Positions 9,612 through 19,871 of a stretch of 64,000 bases of DNA are shown piece by piece. The translations under genes were made by a program, and so were the position numbers. Source of the DNA: Acidobacteriota bacterium (GTDB taxonomy: Bacteria; Acidobacteriota; Terriglobia; 20CM-2-55-15); NCBI GenBank assembly GCA_022821145.1, contig JAJEEE010000041.1:1-64000 (forward strand). The letters run 5' to 3'. The notes below the pieces were generated by a model. That model did not search any database. It was not told the DNA's origin and saw only the letters and a list, made by a program, of their open reading frames with translations. Position 1 is the stretch's first letter; each line of letters starts with the position of its first letter.

Positions 9612-10752
9612 GCCCGCGCGGCTCGCCGCGGTCGTTCTCGCGGCGATGTCCGCCGCGGCCGCTCCCCTGCAGCCGGACCCGCTGGCGCCGGCGGTCCGAT
9701 CGGAGTTCGAGCTCAACGCGTTCGAAGCCATCCAGTCCGAGAACGATCTCGAAACCCGGCTCCAGGCGGCCGAGTCCTTCCTGGTGCGTTACCCCGACTC
9801 CGAGCTGCGCCACCTGGTCCTGCGCCTTCGGTGGAACGCGTTCGCGCGGATGGGCGATCTCGCGTCGGTCGCGGGAACGGCCGAAGCGGCGCTGGCCGCC
9901 GAGACCGCGTTCTTCGAGGGGCGCCTGGCGTCGGTCGAGGAACCCCGATCGCTTCCCGGCTACGACGCGGCCCTGGCCCGGCACCTCGAGCTTCGCGTCG
10001 CCTACTACGAATCGTTGGTGGAGGCCCATAACGGGTTGGCCAACTGGCGCGATGCGATCCTGTTCGGCGAGCAGGGACTGGCCGCCGAAGCCGAGTGGTG
10101 GGAGAGCGCCCGCCAGGCCGATCCGGACTCGGCGGCGTATGCCGACGCGCGCGCGCGTCACCTCGGGGTGGAGGCGTTCTTCTTCCGCAACCTGATGACG
10201 GCCCACCGCGCGCTGGGCGACGACGCGGGTACGATCGAGCATGCCCGGCAAACCCTGGAGCGGGTTCCCGGAGATCTGGCGGTCCTGGTGACGCTGGCCG
10301 CGACAATGGCCGACGGAGGCGGTGAAGCCGGCGAGGAACGGTGGAGCGACGCCGAGGGATACGCGCTCCAGGCGTTGGAGGTCCTGGATTCGCTGGCCGC
10401 GGGTCCGGAGCCGGAGATCGCGGCCGACGCGGCGGCGCGGCTACGATCCGAGATTCACAACGCGCTGGGACTGTCCCATTTCCGCCGCGGGCGGGCCGTG
10501 GCGGCCCAGGACGCGTTTCTCCTCGCGGTGGAGTCCGTGCCCTCGGATCCGGTGACGCACTACCGGTTGGGGGTCGCCTACGCCAACGACGGGAAGAACG
10601 GCGAGGCGATCGACGCCCTGGCTCGCGCCGTCCGCTACGGCTATCCCGGCGCCGAGGCGCGCGACGCGCTGATTCGCGTGTACGAGGCCGTCCACGGCAA
10701 CCTGGACGGCGTGGACTCCGTGATCGAGAACGTCGGACCACCGACCGACTGA
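9589..10752 (+). CDS. Exported tetratricopeptide repeat protein
   Basis: 387 residues from a proposed TTG start at 9589, which has GGAG five bases upstream. The alternative is ATG 9646. The first 30 residues ([17 protein letters not shown]) look like a signal peptide. The rest is TPR-like helical pairs, clearest at about 300-370 ([20 protein letters not shown], then [20 protein letters not shown]). It follows the previous secreted gene with an overlap and precedes rnc by 15 bp, so the three form one unit. Function unknown; a protein-interaction scaffold is likely. Confidence 0.7.
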   Translation: MAAVAGSEPARLAAVVLAAMSAAAAPLQPDPLAPAVRSEFELNAFEAIQSENDLETRLQAAESFLVRYPDSELRHLVLRLRWNAFARMGDLASVAGTAEAALAAETAFFEGRLASVEEPRSLPGYDAALARHLELRVAYYESLVEAHNGLANWRDAILFGEQGLAAEAEWWESARQADPDSAAYADARARHLGVEAFFFRNLMTAHRALGDDAGTIEHARQTLERVPGDLAVLVTLAATMADGGGEAGEERWSDAEGYALQALEVLDSLAAGPEPEIAADAAARLRSEIHNALGLSHFRRGRAVAAQDAFLLAVESVPSDPVTHYRLGVAYANDGKNGEAIDALARAVRYGYPGAEARDALIRVYEAVHGNLDGVDSVIENVGPPTD

Positions 10753-10767
10753 CGCGGACGCCTGCGC

Positions 10768-11484
10768 ATGCGGACGCAATCCCTGGACGCGCTGGAACGC
10801 GGACTGGGCTACCGTTTCCGGAACCGCGGGCGGCTGGAGCGCGCGCTGACCCACAGCTCGTTCGCGCACGAGCTGCGGGCGGAGGTTCGCGACGACAACG
10901 AGCGCCTGGAGTTCCTGGGAGACGCCCTGCTCGGGTTTCTCGTCAGCGACTGGCTGTTCCAGGTCCGCCCCGACTTCAGCGAGGGCGAGCTGTCCACGCT
11001 CAAGTCCGTCCTGGTCAGCGCGGCCAATCTCCGGCGCTACGGAGACGCGCTCTCGCTGGGGGATCACCTGCGGCTCGGAAAGGGCGAGGAAAAGACCGGC
11101 GGGCGGGAAAAACCGGCGCTCGTCGTGAACGCGTTCGAGGCCGTCCTGGCGGCCGTTTACCTGGACGGAGGTCTTGACGCGGCGTCCGGCGTCGCGCGCC
11201 GGCTCTTCGGCGACCAGGTCCGGGAGATCGCATCGGGACGCTGGCGGGTGTCCAACTTCAAGTCGGCCCTCCAGGAGCTGCTGCAATCCACGGGACGCGG
11301 CGCGGCGCGCTACCGCCTTGTGGAGAAGTCGGGGCCCGGCCACGAGCCGCGATTCACGGTCGAGGTGTCGATCGACGGCGAGCCGGGGGCCCTCGGGACG
11401 GGCGCGACGAAGAAGCAGGCCGAACAGTCCGCGGCGCGCGTCGCGCTGGAGAACCTGCGCGCGAAAGGTCCCTGCAGTGCGTGA
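10768..11484 (+). CDS. rnc: Ribonuclease III
   Basis: 238 residues, the usual RNase III size. It cleaves double-stranded RNA in rRNA processing and mRNA turnover. The catalytic signature is DNERLEFLGDALLGF around 45-60, with the second acidic cluster at about 120 (NAFEAVLAAVYLDGG). A double-stranded RNA-binding domain occupies about 160-235 (FKSALQELLQ ... GATKKQAEQSAARVALENL). It is the third gene in a run with two TPR proteins and is followed by lepB, as in many bacteria. Confidence 0.95.
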   Translation: MRTQSLDALERGLGYRFRNRGRLERALTHSSFAHELRAEVRDDNERLEFLGDALLGFLVSDWLFQVRPDFSEGELSTLKSVLVSAANLRRYGDALSLGDHLRLGKGEEKTGGREKPALVVNAFEAVLAAVYLDGGLDAASGVARRLFGDQVREIASGRWRVSNFKSALQELLQSTGRGAARYRLVEKSGPGHEPRFTVEVSIDGEPGALGTGATKKQAEQSAARVALENLRAKGPCSA

Positions 11485-11615
11485 TCCCATGCGTTCGGGC
11501 TGCGTGAACGATTCGTTTTCGTTGGACGGACGGACTGGCGAGGCGCGACACGGGCGCCGCGTGGGGATGTGCGGGTCCCGCAGCCGTGACACTGGCGCAA
11601 ATACGGCATCCGAGC

Positions 11616-11621
11616 TATAGT
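11616..11621 (+). promoter_or_regulatory. -10 box TATAGT ahead of lepB
   Basis: TATAGT ends 11 bp before the lepB ATG and no Shine-Dalgarno lies between, which implies a very short or absent leader. The -35 is weak (CTGGCG, 18-bp spacer). Confidence 0.45.
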
Positions 11622-11632
11622 TTCTGGCCAAC

Positions 11633-12397
11633 ATGTCCGATGCGCCGCAATTCCGGAAGTCCACCGCGCGCGAGTACTTCGAATCGCTGGTGATCACGGT
11701 GATCCTGGCGCTGTTCGGCACCACGTTCATCGTCCAGGCGTTCAAGATCCCGACGCCGTCGATGGAGAACAACCTTCTTGTCGGCGACCACCTTCTCGTC
11801 AACAAGTTCGCGTTCGGAACGTCCGGCTCCCCGATCGACGCCGTGCTTCCGCTCCGGACCGTCGAGCGCGGGGACGTCATCGTGTTCCGCTACCCGGAAG
11901 ACCTGACGAAACACTACGTCAAGCGGGTCATCGCCCTGCCCGGGGAGCGCTTCCGGCTCGTCGACCAGCAGGTGTTCGTCGACGGCGAGGCCATCGACGA
12001 GCCCTACAAGATGCACATCGGCCCGCCCGGCGGCGGCGATCCCTTCCGGGATCATTTTCCGCCGCAGCCGCACCCGGGCCGCATCTACAGCGGCGCCGAC
12101 GGAGGCCGGTTCTGGCCGTACCAGGACCACGTGGCCGGCGGCGAGCTGGTCGTTCCCGAAGGCCACTACTTCGCCATGGGCGACAACCGCGACAACAGCT
12201 CCGACAGCCGGTACTGGGGTTTCGTGCCCGCCGACGACGTCGTCGGAAAGGCGCTCGTCATCTACTGGTCCTACGACGCGGACGCGGCCGCCTACGCCCA
12301 GACGAGTTTCCTGGCGCGGATCCGCCAGATCGGGGACATGGTCGTCAACTTCTTCGGCAAGACGCGCTGGAGCCGGACTTTTCAGGTCGTTCGATAG
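11633..12397 (+). CDS. lepB: Signal peptidase I
   Basis: A 254-residue inner-membrane protease that removes signal peptides from exported proteins. One TM helix spans about 16-36. The catalytic serine lies in IPTPSMENNL, and the lysine general base in HYVKRVIALPGER. The later conserved box GDNRDNSSDSRYWGFV is intact. An insertion rich in Gly/Pro/His lies between boxes (about 125-165). It follows rnc, and a predicted secreted protein lies 9 bp downstream. Confidence 0.95.
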   Translation: MSDAPQFRKSTAREYFESLVITVILALFGTTFIVQAFKIPTPSMENNLLVGDHLLVNKFAFGTSGSPIDAVLPLRTVERGDVIVFRYPEDLTKHYVKRVIALPGERFRLVDQQVFVDGEAIDEPYKMHIGPPGGGDPFRDHFPPQPHPGRIYSGADGGRFWPYQDHVAGGELVVPEGHYFAMGDNRDNSSDSRYWGFVPADDVVGKALVIYWSYDADAAAYAQTSFLARIRQIGDMVVNFFGKTRWSRTFQVVR

Positions 12398-12406
12398 ACA
12401 ACCCGC

Positions 12407-13009
12407 ATGCTCCGGTTAGCGGATCGGTTCCGGCGCCCCGCACTGGTGTTGGCGGTGGCTCTGACATCGGGCGGCGCCCGGGCGCAGGCCCCCGCCGCGC
12501 CGTCGCCGGAGGCGGCGGATGCGCTCGGCGTCAAGATCGCGTTGATCCGCCAGGCCGCCTCCGACGCCGCCCGCCCCGCCGCCGCCGATTCGGTGCAGGT
12601 CCGCGAGGTCGAGATGGAGTCGTTCGTCCTCTATCGCATGGGCGAGGAGATCCCGCCGCGCGTCGACGCCATCGACGTCAACGTTCGGGACGCGGTGATC
12701 TCGGCCGAGGCGGAGCTGACGTTCGACGCGGAGAACCGCACGGGCAACGTCATCGTCGACACGCTGCTGGCCGGAACCCACACGGTGTTCGTCGAGGGGC
12801 GCCTCCAGGGGCGCCAGGGGCGTGGAGAGTTCGAGTTGCGCGAAGTGCGCATCGACGACTTCACGGTGCCGTTGACCGTGATCCAGGTCCTGGTCTCCCG
12901 CTTCGTGACCCCGCGCTATCCCGCGGTCGATCTCGACGAACCGTTCGACATCCCGTGGGGGATCGAAGAGATCCGCCTTCTGCCGGGACGGGCCGAGTTC
13001 GACTACTGA
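12407..13009 (+). CDS. Conserved exported protein of unknown function
   Basis: 200 residues with a signal peptide (FRRPALVLAVALTSGGARAQA). The mature part is beta-rich, with segments DAIDVNVRDAVISAEAEL, HTVFVEGRLQGR and a C-terminal IEEIRLLPGRAEFDY. The pattern resembles periplasmic lipid-binding or LmeA/DUF2993-like sheets, but I cannot assign a family with confidence. It lies 9 bp after lepB and probably shares its transcript. It is convergent with the methyltransferase at 13018. Confidence 0.6.
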   Translation: MLRLADRFRRPALVLAVALTSGGARAQAPAAPSPEAADALGVKIALIRQAASDAARPAAADSVQVREVEMESFVLYRMGEEIPPRVDAIDVNVRDAVISAEAELTFDAENRTGNVIVDTLLAGTHTVFVEGRLQGRQGRGEFELREVRIDDFTVPLTVIQVLVSRFVTPRYPAVDLDEPFDIPWGIEEIRLLPGRAEFDY

Positions 13010-13017
13010 GAGAGGGC

Positions 13018-13857
13018 TCAGCCGGCGGCGGGCGCGCTCTCGGGGCCGCGCTTGGCCGCCACGAAGATGTAGCTCAGGCGGGAGGACTCCTCGTCGCGGA
13101 TTTCCATGCCGAGGCCGTCGAGCTGGCTCCGCAGGTCGTCCCGGCGGAAGTAGCCGAAACGGAGCAGACGGTCGGCCATGCGCAGCCACAGGGGCGTCCG
13201 GCCGGGCGTGATGACGGTCTGGCAGATGAATTCGCCGCCGGGTTTCAGTACGCGGGCGATTTCCGACAACGCCCGGTCGCGGTCGGTGAATAGCTGCAAC
13301 GCCGCGCAGCAGACGACGGCGTCGAACGCGCCGGCGTCGAACGGCAGGTCCAGGGCGCTCCCGCGCAGGTAGCGGACGTTGTCGTACTCGGGCGCACGCG
13401 AGAGGCCGACGGCGCGGGACAGCATCTCGGCGGCCAGGTCGAAACCCACGACGATCGTGTCGGGTCCCTGCCGCGCGATGCTGCGGGTGAAGTTGCCCGG
13501 CCCGCAGGCCAGATCCAGCACCCGGTCGTGCCTCGCCGGGGCCATCATGGCCGTGATCCGCTCCATGTCCTTGGGGAACGACCGCGAGCTGGTCAGGAAA
13601 TAGCCGAACGGGCGCCAGACGCTGTCGTAGACCGCGATCATCGGCGGGAACTGGCAGAGTTTCTGGATCGGCGTCAACGTTCCGGTCAGGTCCGGGCAGA
13701 GATCGAGATACCCCCGGTCCACGGGGTACTCGGCCGCGCAGTCCGGACACTTCAGGCGGCGGCCGCCGTTGGGAACCAGCCGACCGCGGTGCCGGCACGC
13801 GGGACAACGGACCATGTCCAGGACATCCGGGGGCGCGGTGTGTCTGGACAAGTCCAT
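13018..13857 (-). CDS. Zinc-ribbon SAM-dependent methyltransferase
   Basis: 279 residues. An N-terminal Trm112-like zinc ribbon is seen as CPAC...CPDC (about 18-40). A class I Rossmann methyltransferase follows, with motif [17 protein letters not shown] near residue 115 and the acidic motif [27 protein letters not shown] is the motif IV region. This architecture is shared with ubiquinone/menaquinone-type and RlmA-like methyltransferases, and the substrate cannot be read from the sequence. A monocistronic minus-strand gene between the lepB group and uvrB. Confidence 0.8.
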   Translation of the reverse strand: MDLSRHTAPPDVLDMVRCPACRHRGRLVPNGGRRLKCPDCAAEYPVDRGYLDLCPDLTGTLTPIQKLCQFPPMIAVYDSVWRPFGYFLTSSRSFPKDMERITAMMAPARHDRVLDLACGPGNFTRSIARQGPDTIVVGFDLAAEMLSRAVGLSRAPEYDNVRYLRGSALDLPFDAGAFDAVVCCAALQLFTDRDRALSEIARVLKPGGEFICQTVITPGRTPLWLRMADRLLRFGYFRRDDLRSQLDGLGMEIRDEESSRLSYIFVAAKRGPESAPAAG

Positions 13858-13981
13858 GGATTCGTGCGCGGCCTGGCGAACGACGCGGCGGCCGGACCGG
13901 AACGGATTGCCCTGAGCCTAGGCAATGTGCGAGTTCGTGTCAAGCCGGGCCGAATCCCGCGGGGGTTCCACGTCGGGCTGC

Positions 13982-13987
13982 TAGAAT
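13982..13987 (+). promoter_or_regulatory. -10 box TAGAAT ahead of uvrB
   Basis: TAGAAT ends 11 bp before the uvrB ATG with no Shine-Dalgarno, the same layout as in front of lepB, aroC and the ABC exporter gene at 24455. Confidence 0.4.
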
Positions 13988-13998
13988 GCGGGTTTCGG

Positions 13999-15990
13999 AT
14001 GCCGTTCGAACTCGCATCGAGCTACGAGCCCCGCGGCGACCAGGCCGCGGCCATCGAGCAACTCGTGCGCGGCGTGCGGGACGGGGACCCCCACCAGGTG
14101 CTGCTCGGGGTCACCGGTTCGGGCAAGACGTTCACGATGGCCAAGGTCGTCGAGGCCGTCGACCGCCCCACGCTGGTCCTGGCGCACAACAAGACGCTGG
14201 CGGCGCAACTGTACCAGGAGTTCCGGGCGTTCTTTCCCGGCAACGCGGTCGAGTACTTCGTCAGCTACTACGACTACTACCAGCCCGAGGCCTACGTTGC
14301 GTCGACGGACACGTACATCGAGAAGGAATCGACGATCAACGACGAGATCGACCGGCTCCGCCTGTCGGCGACGCGCTCGCTGTTCGAGCGCCGCGACGTG
14401 TTGATCGTCGCGTCGGTGTCCTGCATCTACGGCCTGGGATCGCCGGAAGCCTATTACGGGATGCTGCTCATGCTCGAAAACGGCCAGCACGTGACCCGGG
14501 CGGCCATACTGTCCAAGCTGGTCGAGGTGCTCTACGAACGCGACGACGCGGATTTCAGGCGGGGGACGTTCCGCGTCCGCGGGGACACGGTCGAGGTCTT
14601 CCCGACCTACGAGAACATCGGGTACCGCATCGAGTTGTGGGGCGACGACATCGACCGTCTCAGCACCTTCGACCCGCTGACCGGCGACGTCATCCGGCCC
14701 CTGGACCGCCTCACCGTCTACCCCAAGAGTCACTTCGTCATGCCCCGACCCCGCCTGGAGCACGCGATCGAGACGATCCGCGCCGAGTTGAAGGACTGGG
14801 AGGCGCTGCTGGAGCGGCAGCGTAAGCTGCTGGAGGCCCAGCGCATCCATCAACGGACCCTGTTCGACCTGGAAATGATGAAGGAGGTCGGCTATTGCCA
14901 CGGGATCGAGAACTATTCCCGGCACCTGACCGGACGCGTCCCCGGCCAACCGCCGCCGACGCTGCTCGACTACCTGCCGCACGATTCCCTGATGTTCATC
15001 GACGAGAGTCACCAGACGGTCCCGCAGTTGCGGGGCATGTACGCCGGGGACCGGTCCCGCAAGGCCAATCTCGTCGACTACGGCTTCCGCCTCCCTTCGG
15101 CGCTCGACAACCGTCCCCTGACGTTCGCCGAGTTCCGGAAACGGTCGAACCAGTTGGTGTACGTCTCGGCCACTCCCGGACCCTACGAGTTGACCCAGTC
15201 GTCCGGCGTCGTGGTGGAGCAGGTGATCCGCCCGACCGGGTTGACCGATCCGAAGGTCGAGGTGCGGTCCGTCGCCGGGCAGATCGACGATCTCCTCCAC
15301 GAGATCCGCGAACGGGTGGCCGTCCGGGAGCGTGTCCTGGTGACGACGCTCACCAAGAGAATGGCCGAGGACCTGGCCGAGTACTACACCGAGGTCGGCG
15401 TCCGCTGCCGCTATCTCCACTCCGAGGTCGAGACGCTGGAGCGCATCAAGATTCTTCGTGGGCTTCGGGTCGGAGAGTTCGACGTATTGATCGGCATCAA
15501 CCTGCTGCGGGAAGGACTGGATCTCCCGGAGGTGTCTCTCGTAGCCATCCTGGACGCCGACAAGGAAGGCTTCCTGCGATCGGCGGGGTCGCTGATCCAG
15601 ACCGTGGGGCGCGCGGCGCGGAACGTCCACGGCATGGCCATCCTGTATGCCGAGACCGTGACCGACTCGATGCGGCAGGCGATCGACGAGACCGACCGGC
15701 GGCGATCCATCCAGTTGACCTACAACGAAGAGCACGGGATCACGCCGGAGAGCATCGTCAAGCCCGTCGACATGACGCTGGTGGCCGTTTCGAAAGCGGA
15801 CTATGTCGACACGCCGGTCGAAGGCCCCGCCGACGACGACATCGCGGGCGACGCCGAGTCGATGGACGCGCGCATCGAGCGGATCGAGTCCGAGATGCGG
15901 GAGGCCGCGCGCCGGTTCGAATTCGAGCGCGCGGCCGAGCTGCGCGACCGCGCGAAAGCGTTGCGTGCGAAGCGCCTGGAGATCGCGTGA
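13999..15990 (+). CDS. uvrB: Excinuclease ABC subunit B
   Basis: A 663-residue DNA helicase-like subunit of nucleotide excision repair that verifies damage delivered by UvrA and recruits UvrC. Walker A is [13 protein letters not shown] (about 36-48). The damage-probing beta-hairpin appears as [11 protein letters not shown] (about 90-100). The DEAD-like box is FIDESH, and helicase motif VI is QTVGRAARN. The C-terminal UVR domain ([17 protein letters not shown]) that contacts UvrC is present. The ORF extends upstream, but ATG 13999 gives the canonical [15 protein letters not shown] start. Confidence 0.97.
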   Translation: MPFELASSYEPRGDQAAAIEQLVRGVRDGDPHQVLLGVTGSGKTFTMAKVVEAVDRPTLVLAHNKTLAAQLYQEFRAFFPGNAVEYFVSYYDYYQPEAYVASTDTYIEKESTINDEIDRLRLSATRSLFERRDVLIVASVSCIYGLGSPEAYYGMLLMLENGQHVTRAAILSKLVEVLYERDDADFRRGTFRVRGDTVEVFPTYENIGYRIELWGDDIDRLSTFDPLTGDVIRPLDRLTVYPKSHFVMPRPRLEHAIETIRAELKDWEALLERQRKLLEAQRIHQRTLFDLEMMKEVGYCHGIENYSRHLTGRVPGQPPPTLLDYLPHDSLMFIDESHQTVPQLRGMYAGDRSRKANLVDYGFRLPSALDNRPLTFAEFRKRSNQLVYVSATPGPYELTQSSGVVVEQVIRPTGLTDPKVEVRSVAGQIDDLLHEIRERVAVRERVLVTTLTKRMAEDLAEYYTEVGVRCRYLHSEVETLERIKILRGLRVGEFDVLIGINLLREGLDLPEVSLVAILDADKEGFLRSAGSLIQTVGRAARNVHGMAILYAETVTDSMRQAIDETDRRRSIQLTYNEEHGITPESIVKPVDMTLVAVSKADYVDTPVEGPADDDIAGDAESMDARIERIESEMREAARRFEFERAAELRDRAKALRAKRLEIA

Positions 15991-16031
15991 AGCGGGCCGC
16001 GTGCTACACTTTTACGTACCGGGAGGGAACG

Positions 16032-17276
16032 ATGAGAGCGGGCGTGGCGTGGTGGTTTCCGGCGCTGCTGGCGGCCGCCTGCATACCCGGCGCCTGGGCC
16101 GCGCCCCAGGCCTTGCCGGAGGCCGCGCCCGGCGCGGGACCCGATCCGGGGCCCGACTACCTCGCCATCGGGGACGCCGCCTTCGGCGCCGCCGACTTCC
16201 AGGGCGCCGCCGACGCCTACGCGCGGTTCTCGCCCATCGAGATCGAGCCCCGGGCCCAGAACCGGCTGGCCGTTTCCTATTTCATGCTCGGCCGCGAGCG
16301 CGATGCCGAGGGCACTTTCCGGCTGGCCACGAGTCGCGGTCCGGACCTGGCGGCGGCGTTCAACAACCTCGGCGCGCTCTACTACTCGCGCGAGGACTTC
16401 GGGGACGCCGAGGACCGGTTCCGGGACGCCGCCGAACGCGATCCGGCGAATCCCAATATCCAGGACAACCTCCATGCCGCCCGGTACGCGCGCGAGAACC
16501 GCTCCCGGTCCACCGCCGTGGCCGCCGCGCTCCGGGGGGCCAACCCGCGGCTCGTCCAGAGGATCGTCGGCGATTTCCTGCGGGTAGAGTTCCTGATCAC
16601 TCCGGAGATGCAGGCCGAGATCGACGACTTCGAGCTTCGGGGCGACGTGTTCCTGGCGCGGAAGATGTTCGAGGACGCGGTGATCGAGTACGAGCGCGCG
16701 CTCGGGATCGACGAATACAACCCGTTCATCATGAACAAGCTGGGTCTGGCCTACCTGCAGTTGCAGGAGTTCGACGAAGCGGAGGACTGGTACCGCGACG
16801 TGTTGCGCGTGAACCCGCACTACGTTCCGGCGCTCAACAACCTGGGCTCGGTCGAGCAGGCCCGGAACCGTTTCGACCGCGCGATGCGCTACTACAGCGA
16901 CGCCCTGGAAATCCAGCCCGACTACAGCGTCGTGCTGCAGAACGTCGGCGCGTTGCTCTTCGCGATGGAACGGTACGAGGAGGGATTGCAGTTCTACATC
17001 CAGGCGATTCGGGCCGACCCCACGATCCTCGACGCCGACGACGAGGGCGGCCTCCCGACGCTGGCCCAGGCCGCGCGCGCCAACGAGGCCATGACCAACT
17101 TCTACATGGCGAAGGTGTTCGCGAATATCGGCGACGCGGACCGGACGATGTCCTCCCTCTACCGCGCCGTCGAGGAGGGCTTCGACGACGCGGAGTTGCT
17201 GTCCGACGCCGTCTTCGGATTGCTTGTTGAGGATCCGCGGTTCCAGCAGTTGTTGATGACCCTCCAGTCGGAATAG
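16032..17276 (+). CDS. Exported tetratricopeptide repeat protein
   Basis: 414 residues starting at ATG 16032 behind a purine-rich GGGAGGGAA. A signal peptide (MRAGVAWWFPALLAAACIPGAWA) is followed by TPR units. The clearest are NNLGALYYSREDFGDAEDRF, NKLGLAYLQLQEFDEAEDWY and NNLGSVEQARNRFDRAMRYY, with a further unit at the C-terminus. It is probably periplasmic or membrane-associated and its partners are unknown. It lies between uvrB and the inositol monophosphatase gene, all codirectional with short gaps. A TACACT hexamer about 25 bp upstream could give it a separate promoter. Confidence 0.8.
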   Translation: MRAGVAWWFPALLAAACIPGAWAAPQALPEAAPGAGPDPGPDYLAIGDAAFGAADFQGAADAYARFSPIEIEPRAQNRLAVSYFMLGRERDAEGTFRLATSRGPDLAAAFNNLGALYYSREDFGDAEDRFRDAAERDPANPNIQDNLHAARYARENRSRSTAVAAALRGANPRLVQRIVGDFLRVEFLITPEMQAEIDDFELRGDVFLARKMFEDAVIEYERALGIDEYNPFIMNKLGLAYLQLQEFDEAEDWYRDVLRVNPHYVPALNNLGSVEQARNRFDRAMRYYSDALEIQPDYSVVLQNVGALLFAMERYEEGLQFYIQAIRADPTILDADDEGGLPTLAQAARANEAMTNFYMAKVFANIGDADRTMSSLYRAVEEGFDDAELLSDAVFGLLVEDPRFQQLLMTLQSE

Positions 17277-17293
17277 CGGCCCCCGCCCCATCC

Positions 17294-18088
17294 ATGGAAC
17301 ACCTGGACTTCGCGATGGAGTTGGCGCGCGCCGCCGGGGATGTGCTGCGGCACTACGCGTCGCGGGACAAGCGCGTGGAGCTGAAGGGGCGGGGCAACCT
17401 GGTGACGATCGCCGACACGGAGAGCGAACGGCTGATGGTCCGTACGATCCGCTCCCGGTATCCGGAGCACGGCGTGCTGGCCGAAGAGTCCGGGTCGCTG
17501 GAAACGCCCGGCTCGCGGCCGGCGGGCCGCTGGATCATCGATCCGCTCGACGGGACGACGAACTACGCCCACCAGTACCCGATGTACTCGGTGTCGATCG
17601 CGCTGGAGCTGGACGGCCGTATCGAGTGCGGCGCCGTGTTCGATCCCGTGCGCGACGAAATGTTCGCGGCGGCCCGGGGCGCGGGCGCGACGCTCAACGC
17701 CGAGCCGGTCCGCGTTTCCGAGGTGCCGCGACTGGACGGCGCGCTCCTGTTGACCGGCTTCCCCTACGGCATCGAGGACCGCGTGGCGTGGGCGTTGGGG
17801 ATGTTCCGGACGTTCCTGCTGAAGGCGCAGGCCGTCCGGCGCGGCGGCTCGGCGGCGTTGGACCTGTGCCACCTGGCCATGGGACGCTCGGACGGCTTCT
17901 GGGAGCTGGACCTGCATCCCTGGGACACGGCGGCCGGCGCGCTGATTCTCGACGAAGCCGGCGGCCGGGTCAGCCGATTCGACGGGTCTCCGTTTCGCAT
18001 CGAGGACCGGGAGATCCTGGCTTCGAACGGCCGCATCCACGGCGAAATGGCGGCCGCGATCGCGTCCGCCCGTCCGATCGAAGCCTGA
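17294..18088 (+). CDS. suhB: Inositol-1-monophosphatase family phosphatase
   Basis: A 264-residue Mg-dependent phosphatase of the IMPase/FIG superfamily. The metal-binding signature is IIDPLDGTTNYAHQYP (about 78-93), and the second motif WDTAAGALILDEAGG lies at about 215-230. The upstream acidic box is EESGS (about 65). It hydrolyses inositol monophosphate or related sugar phosphates; SuhB-type proteins can also act with RNA polymerase on rRNA transcription. The symbol follows family similarity, and the physiological substrate is not certain. Confidence 0.85.
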   Translation: MEHLDFAMELARAAGDVLRHYASRDKRVELKGRGNLVTIADTESERLMVRTIRSRYPEHGVLAEESGSLETPGSRPAGRWIIDPLDGTTNYAHQYPMYSVSIALELDGRIECGAVFDPVRDEMFAAARGAGATLNAEPVRVSEVPRLDGALLLTGFPYGIEDRVAWALGMFRTFLLKAQAVRRGGSAALDLCHLAMGRSDGFWELDLHPWDTAAGALILDEAGGRVSRFDGSPFRIEDREILASNGRIHGEMAAAIASARPIEA

Positions 18089-18116
18089 TCCGGAGCGCCG
18101 CCCCGGCCGCCGGGCG

Positions 18117-19871
18117 CTATCCGGCCGTCATCTTCAGAGCGAACAACGTCTGGTCGTCATTGGCCGCCCGTCCGTGGCTGTAACGGTCCAGTTCGCCCAG
18201 GATCGACTCGATGACTTCCGAAGGTTGCCGGTCGCGGCAATCCACGACGGCCTGAGCGAGCCGGCGGAGTCCGAATTCCTCGCCGGCGGCGTTGCGCCGC
18301 TCGATGATGCCGTCGGTGTAGATGACGACCAGATCGCCGTCCTCCAGGTCCAGCGCCCGTTCCTGGTAGGTCGAGTTCGGGAACAGCCCGAGCGGTATGC
18401 CCGCCACGTCCAGGAAGCTGAAGTCGCCGCCGCGCACCAGGATCGGATACGGCAAGCCCGAGTTGGCGAGCGTCAGCCGCCGGTTCCCGGGATCGTAGAC
18501 GGCGTAGGTCAGCGCGATGTATTGGCCGGCGATGGGTCGCTGCTGGAGCGTCTTGTTCACCAGCTCCAGCATCTTGGCCGGGAGATACTTGCGCGCGGCG
18601 CGCGTCCGGATGATGCCGCTGGAGAGCGCGGCATAGAGCGCCGCCGGCGCGCCCTTGCCCGCCACGTCTCCGACCGAGATGGCGAACCGGCCGTCGTCGA
18701 AACGGATCACGTCGTAGTGGTCCCCGCCGAGATGGGCCACCGGGGTGAACGCCACGGCCAGTTGGAGCGGGCCGATCGGGCGGATCTCCCGCGGGAGAAG
18801 CTGGCGCTGGATCTCGCGCGCGATGTCCAGCTCCCGCTGGTAGCGCTGCTCGTTCTCCGCGACGCGTTCGTAGAGTTCCGCGTTGACCAGGGCCGAGGCG
18901 ATGCGGGTGGCCAGCGTCATCAGGAGGCGCTCGTCGTACTCGGTGAAGTGATCTTCCTTGCGGCTCTCCAGGTCGAGGACCCCGATCATGCGTCCCTTGA
19001 ACGCCAGCGGGATCACCATCTCCGAAACCGTCTCGCTGTGCATGTCGATGTATCGCGGATCGTCGTGGACGTTGCCCACCCTCAGGGGCCGGTTCTCCAG
19101 CGCCGCCGTGCCGACCAGCCCCTCGCCGAGCCGAATGTCGAACTTCTCGGTCTTCTGCACGTCGTGCCGGAAGATCATGCGCGGGGTCAGCGTGCGGGTC
19201 TCCTCGTCCAGCAGGAAGATCGAGAGGATGTGGTGCTCGATCGTGCCGCGCACGGCCGTGGCGATCTTCCGGATCAGCTCCTCCCCATCGAGCGTGGACG
19301 CGACGTCGAGGCTGATGTCGTAGAGCAGCGTGAGGATTTCCCGGTTTCGCCGCTCGCTCTCGTAGACGTTCGCGTTCTCGATCGCGATCGCGATCTGGCT
19401 CGCCAGCATGTCGAGCATCCGGACCTGGTCCTCGGTGAAGTCGGCTCGTTCCGGGCTCTCGATGTCGAGGACCCCCAGGACGCGCCCCTGGCTGATCAGC
19501 GGGACGGCCATCTCGGAACGCGTCGCCGACACCACGTTGATGTACCGCGCGTCCTTCGAGACGTCGTCCACGACGATGGTCCGCCGTTCCTTGGCGGCCG
19601 CCCCGATGATCCCCTGACCGACGGGGACCCGCATCGTCTCCACGACGTCGGCGGGGTGTCCGATCGAGAACCTGTAATGGAGATCGTTCCGGGACTCGTC
19701 GACCAGGAGGATCGCGAACACCTTGAACGGCACGAACCGCCGCGTGTGCTCGGCGATCTTGTCGAGCAGGCGGTCGAGATCGAGAATCGACGTCAACTCG
19801 CGGTTGATCGCGATCAGCTCGGTCAGGAACGACGCGGCGCCGCCGGTGTCCCCGCTTCCGGGACTCTTCAT
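18117..19871 (-). CDS. GAF-GAF-SpoIIE (PP2C-type) serine/threonine phosphatase
   Basis: 584 residues with two tandem GAF sensor domains (about 20-165 and 185-330). A short coiled segment follows, then a SpoIIE/RsbU-like PP2C domain (about 370-582) with metal-binding GGDHYDVI, ISVGDVAGKG and VIYTDGIIERRN. Such proteins dephosphorylate anti-sigma-factor antagonists in response to ligands or redox state bound by GAF. No cognate STAS antagonist or switch kinase lies nearby, so the target is elsewhere. The start overlaps the hpt stop (ATGA at 19868-19871), so translation is coupled to hpt. Confidence 0.9.
   Translation of the reverse strand: MKSPGSGDTGGAASFLTELIAINRELTSILDLDRLLDKIAEHTRRFVPFKVFAILLVDESRNDLHYRFSIGHPADVVETMRVPVGQGIIGAAAKERRTIVVDDVSKDARYINVVSATRSEMAVPLISQGRVLGVLDIESPERADFTEDQVRMLDMLASQIAIAIENANVYESERRNREILTLLYDISLDVASTLDGEELIRKIATAVRGTIEHHILSIFLLDEETRTLTPRMIFRHDVQKTEKFDIRLGEGLVGTAALENRPLRVGNVHDDPRYIDMHSETVSEMVIPLAFKGRMIGVLDLESRKEDHFTEYDERLLMTLATRIASALVNAELYERVAENEQRYQRELDIAREIQRQLLPREIRPIGPLQLAVAFTPVAHLGGDHYDVIRFDDGRFAISVGDVAGKGAPAALYAALSSGIIRTRAARKYLPAKMLELVNKTLQQRPIAGQYIALTYAVYDPGNRRLTLANSGLPYPILVRGGDFSFLDVAGIPLGLFPNSTYQERALDLEDGDLVVIYTDGIIERRNAAGEEFGLRRLAQAVVDCRDRQPSEVIESILGELDRYSHGRAANDDQTLFALKMTAG

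Noticed and set aside
6735-9731. 998-codon minus-strand ORF
   Set aside because: Only the first third (asnS to 8036) is a protein; the rest is open because of GC-rich codon bias and lies antisense to two TPR genes.
13981-15735. 584-codon minus-strand ORF opposite uvrB
   Set aside because: Shadow of the uvrB codons with no recognisable motif.
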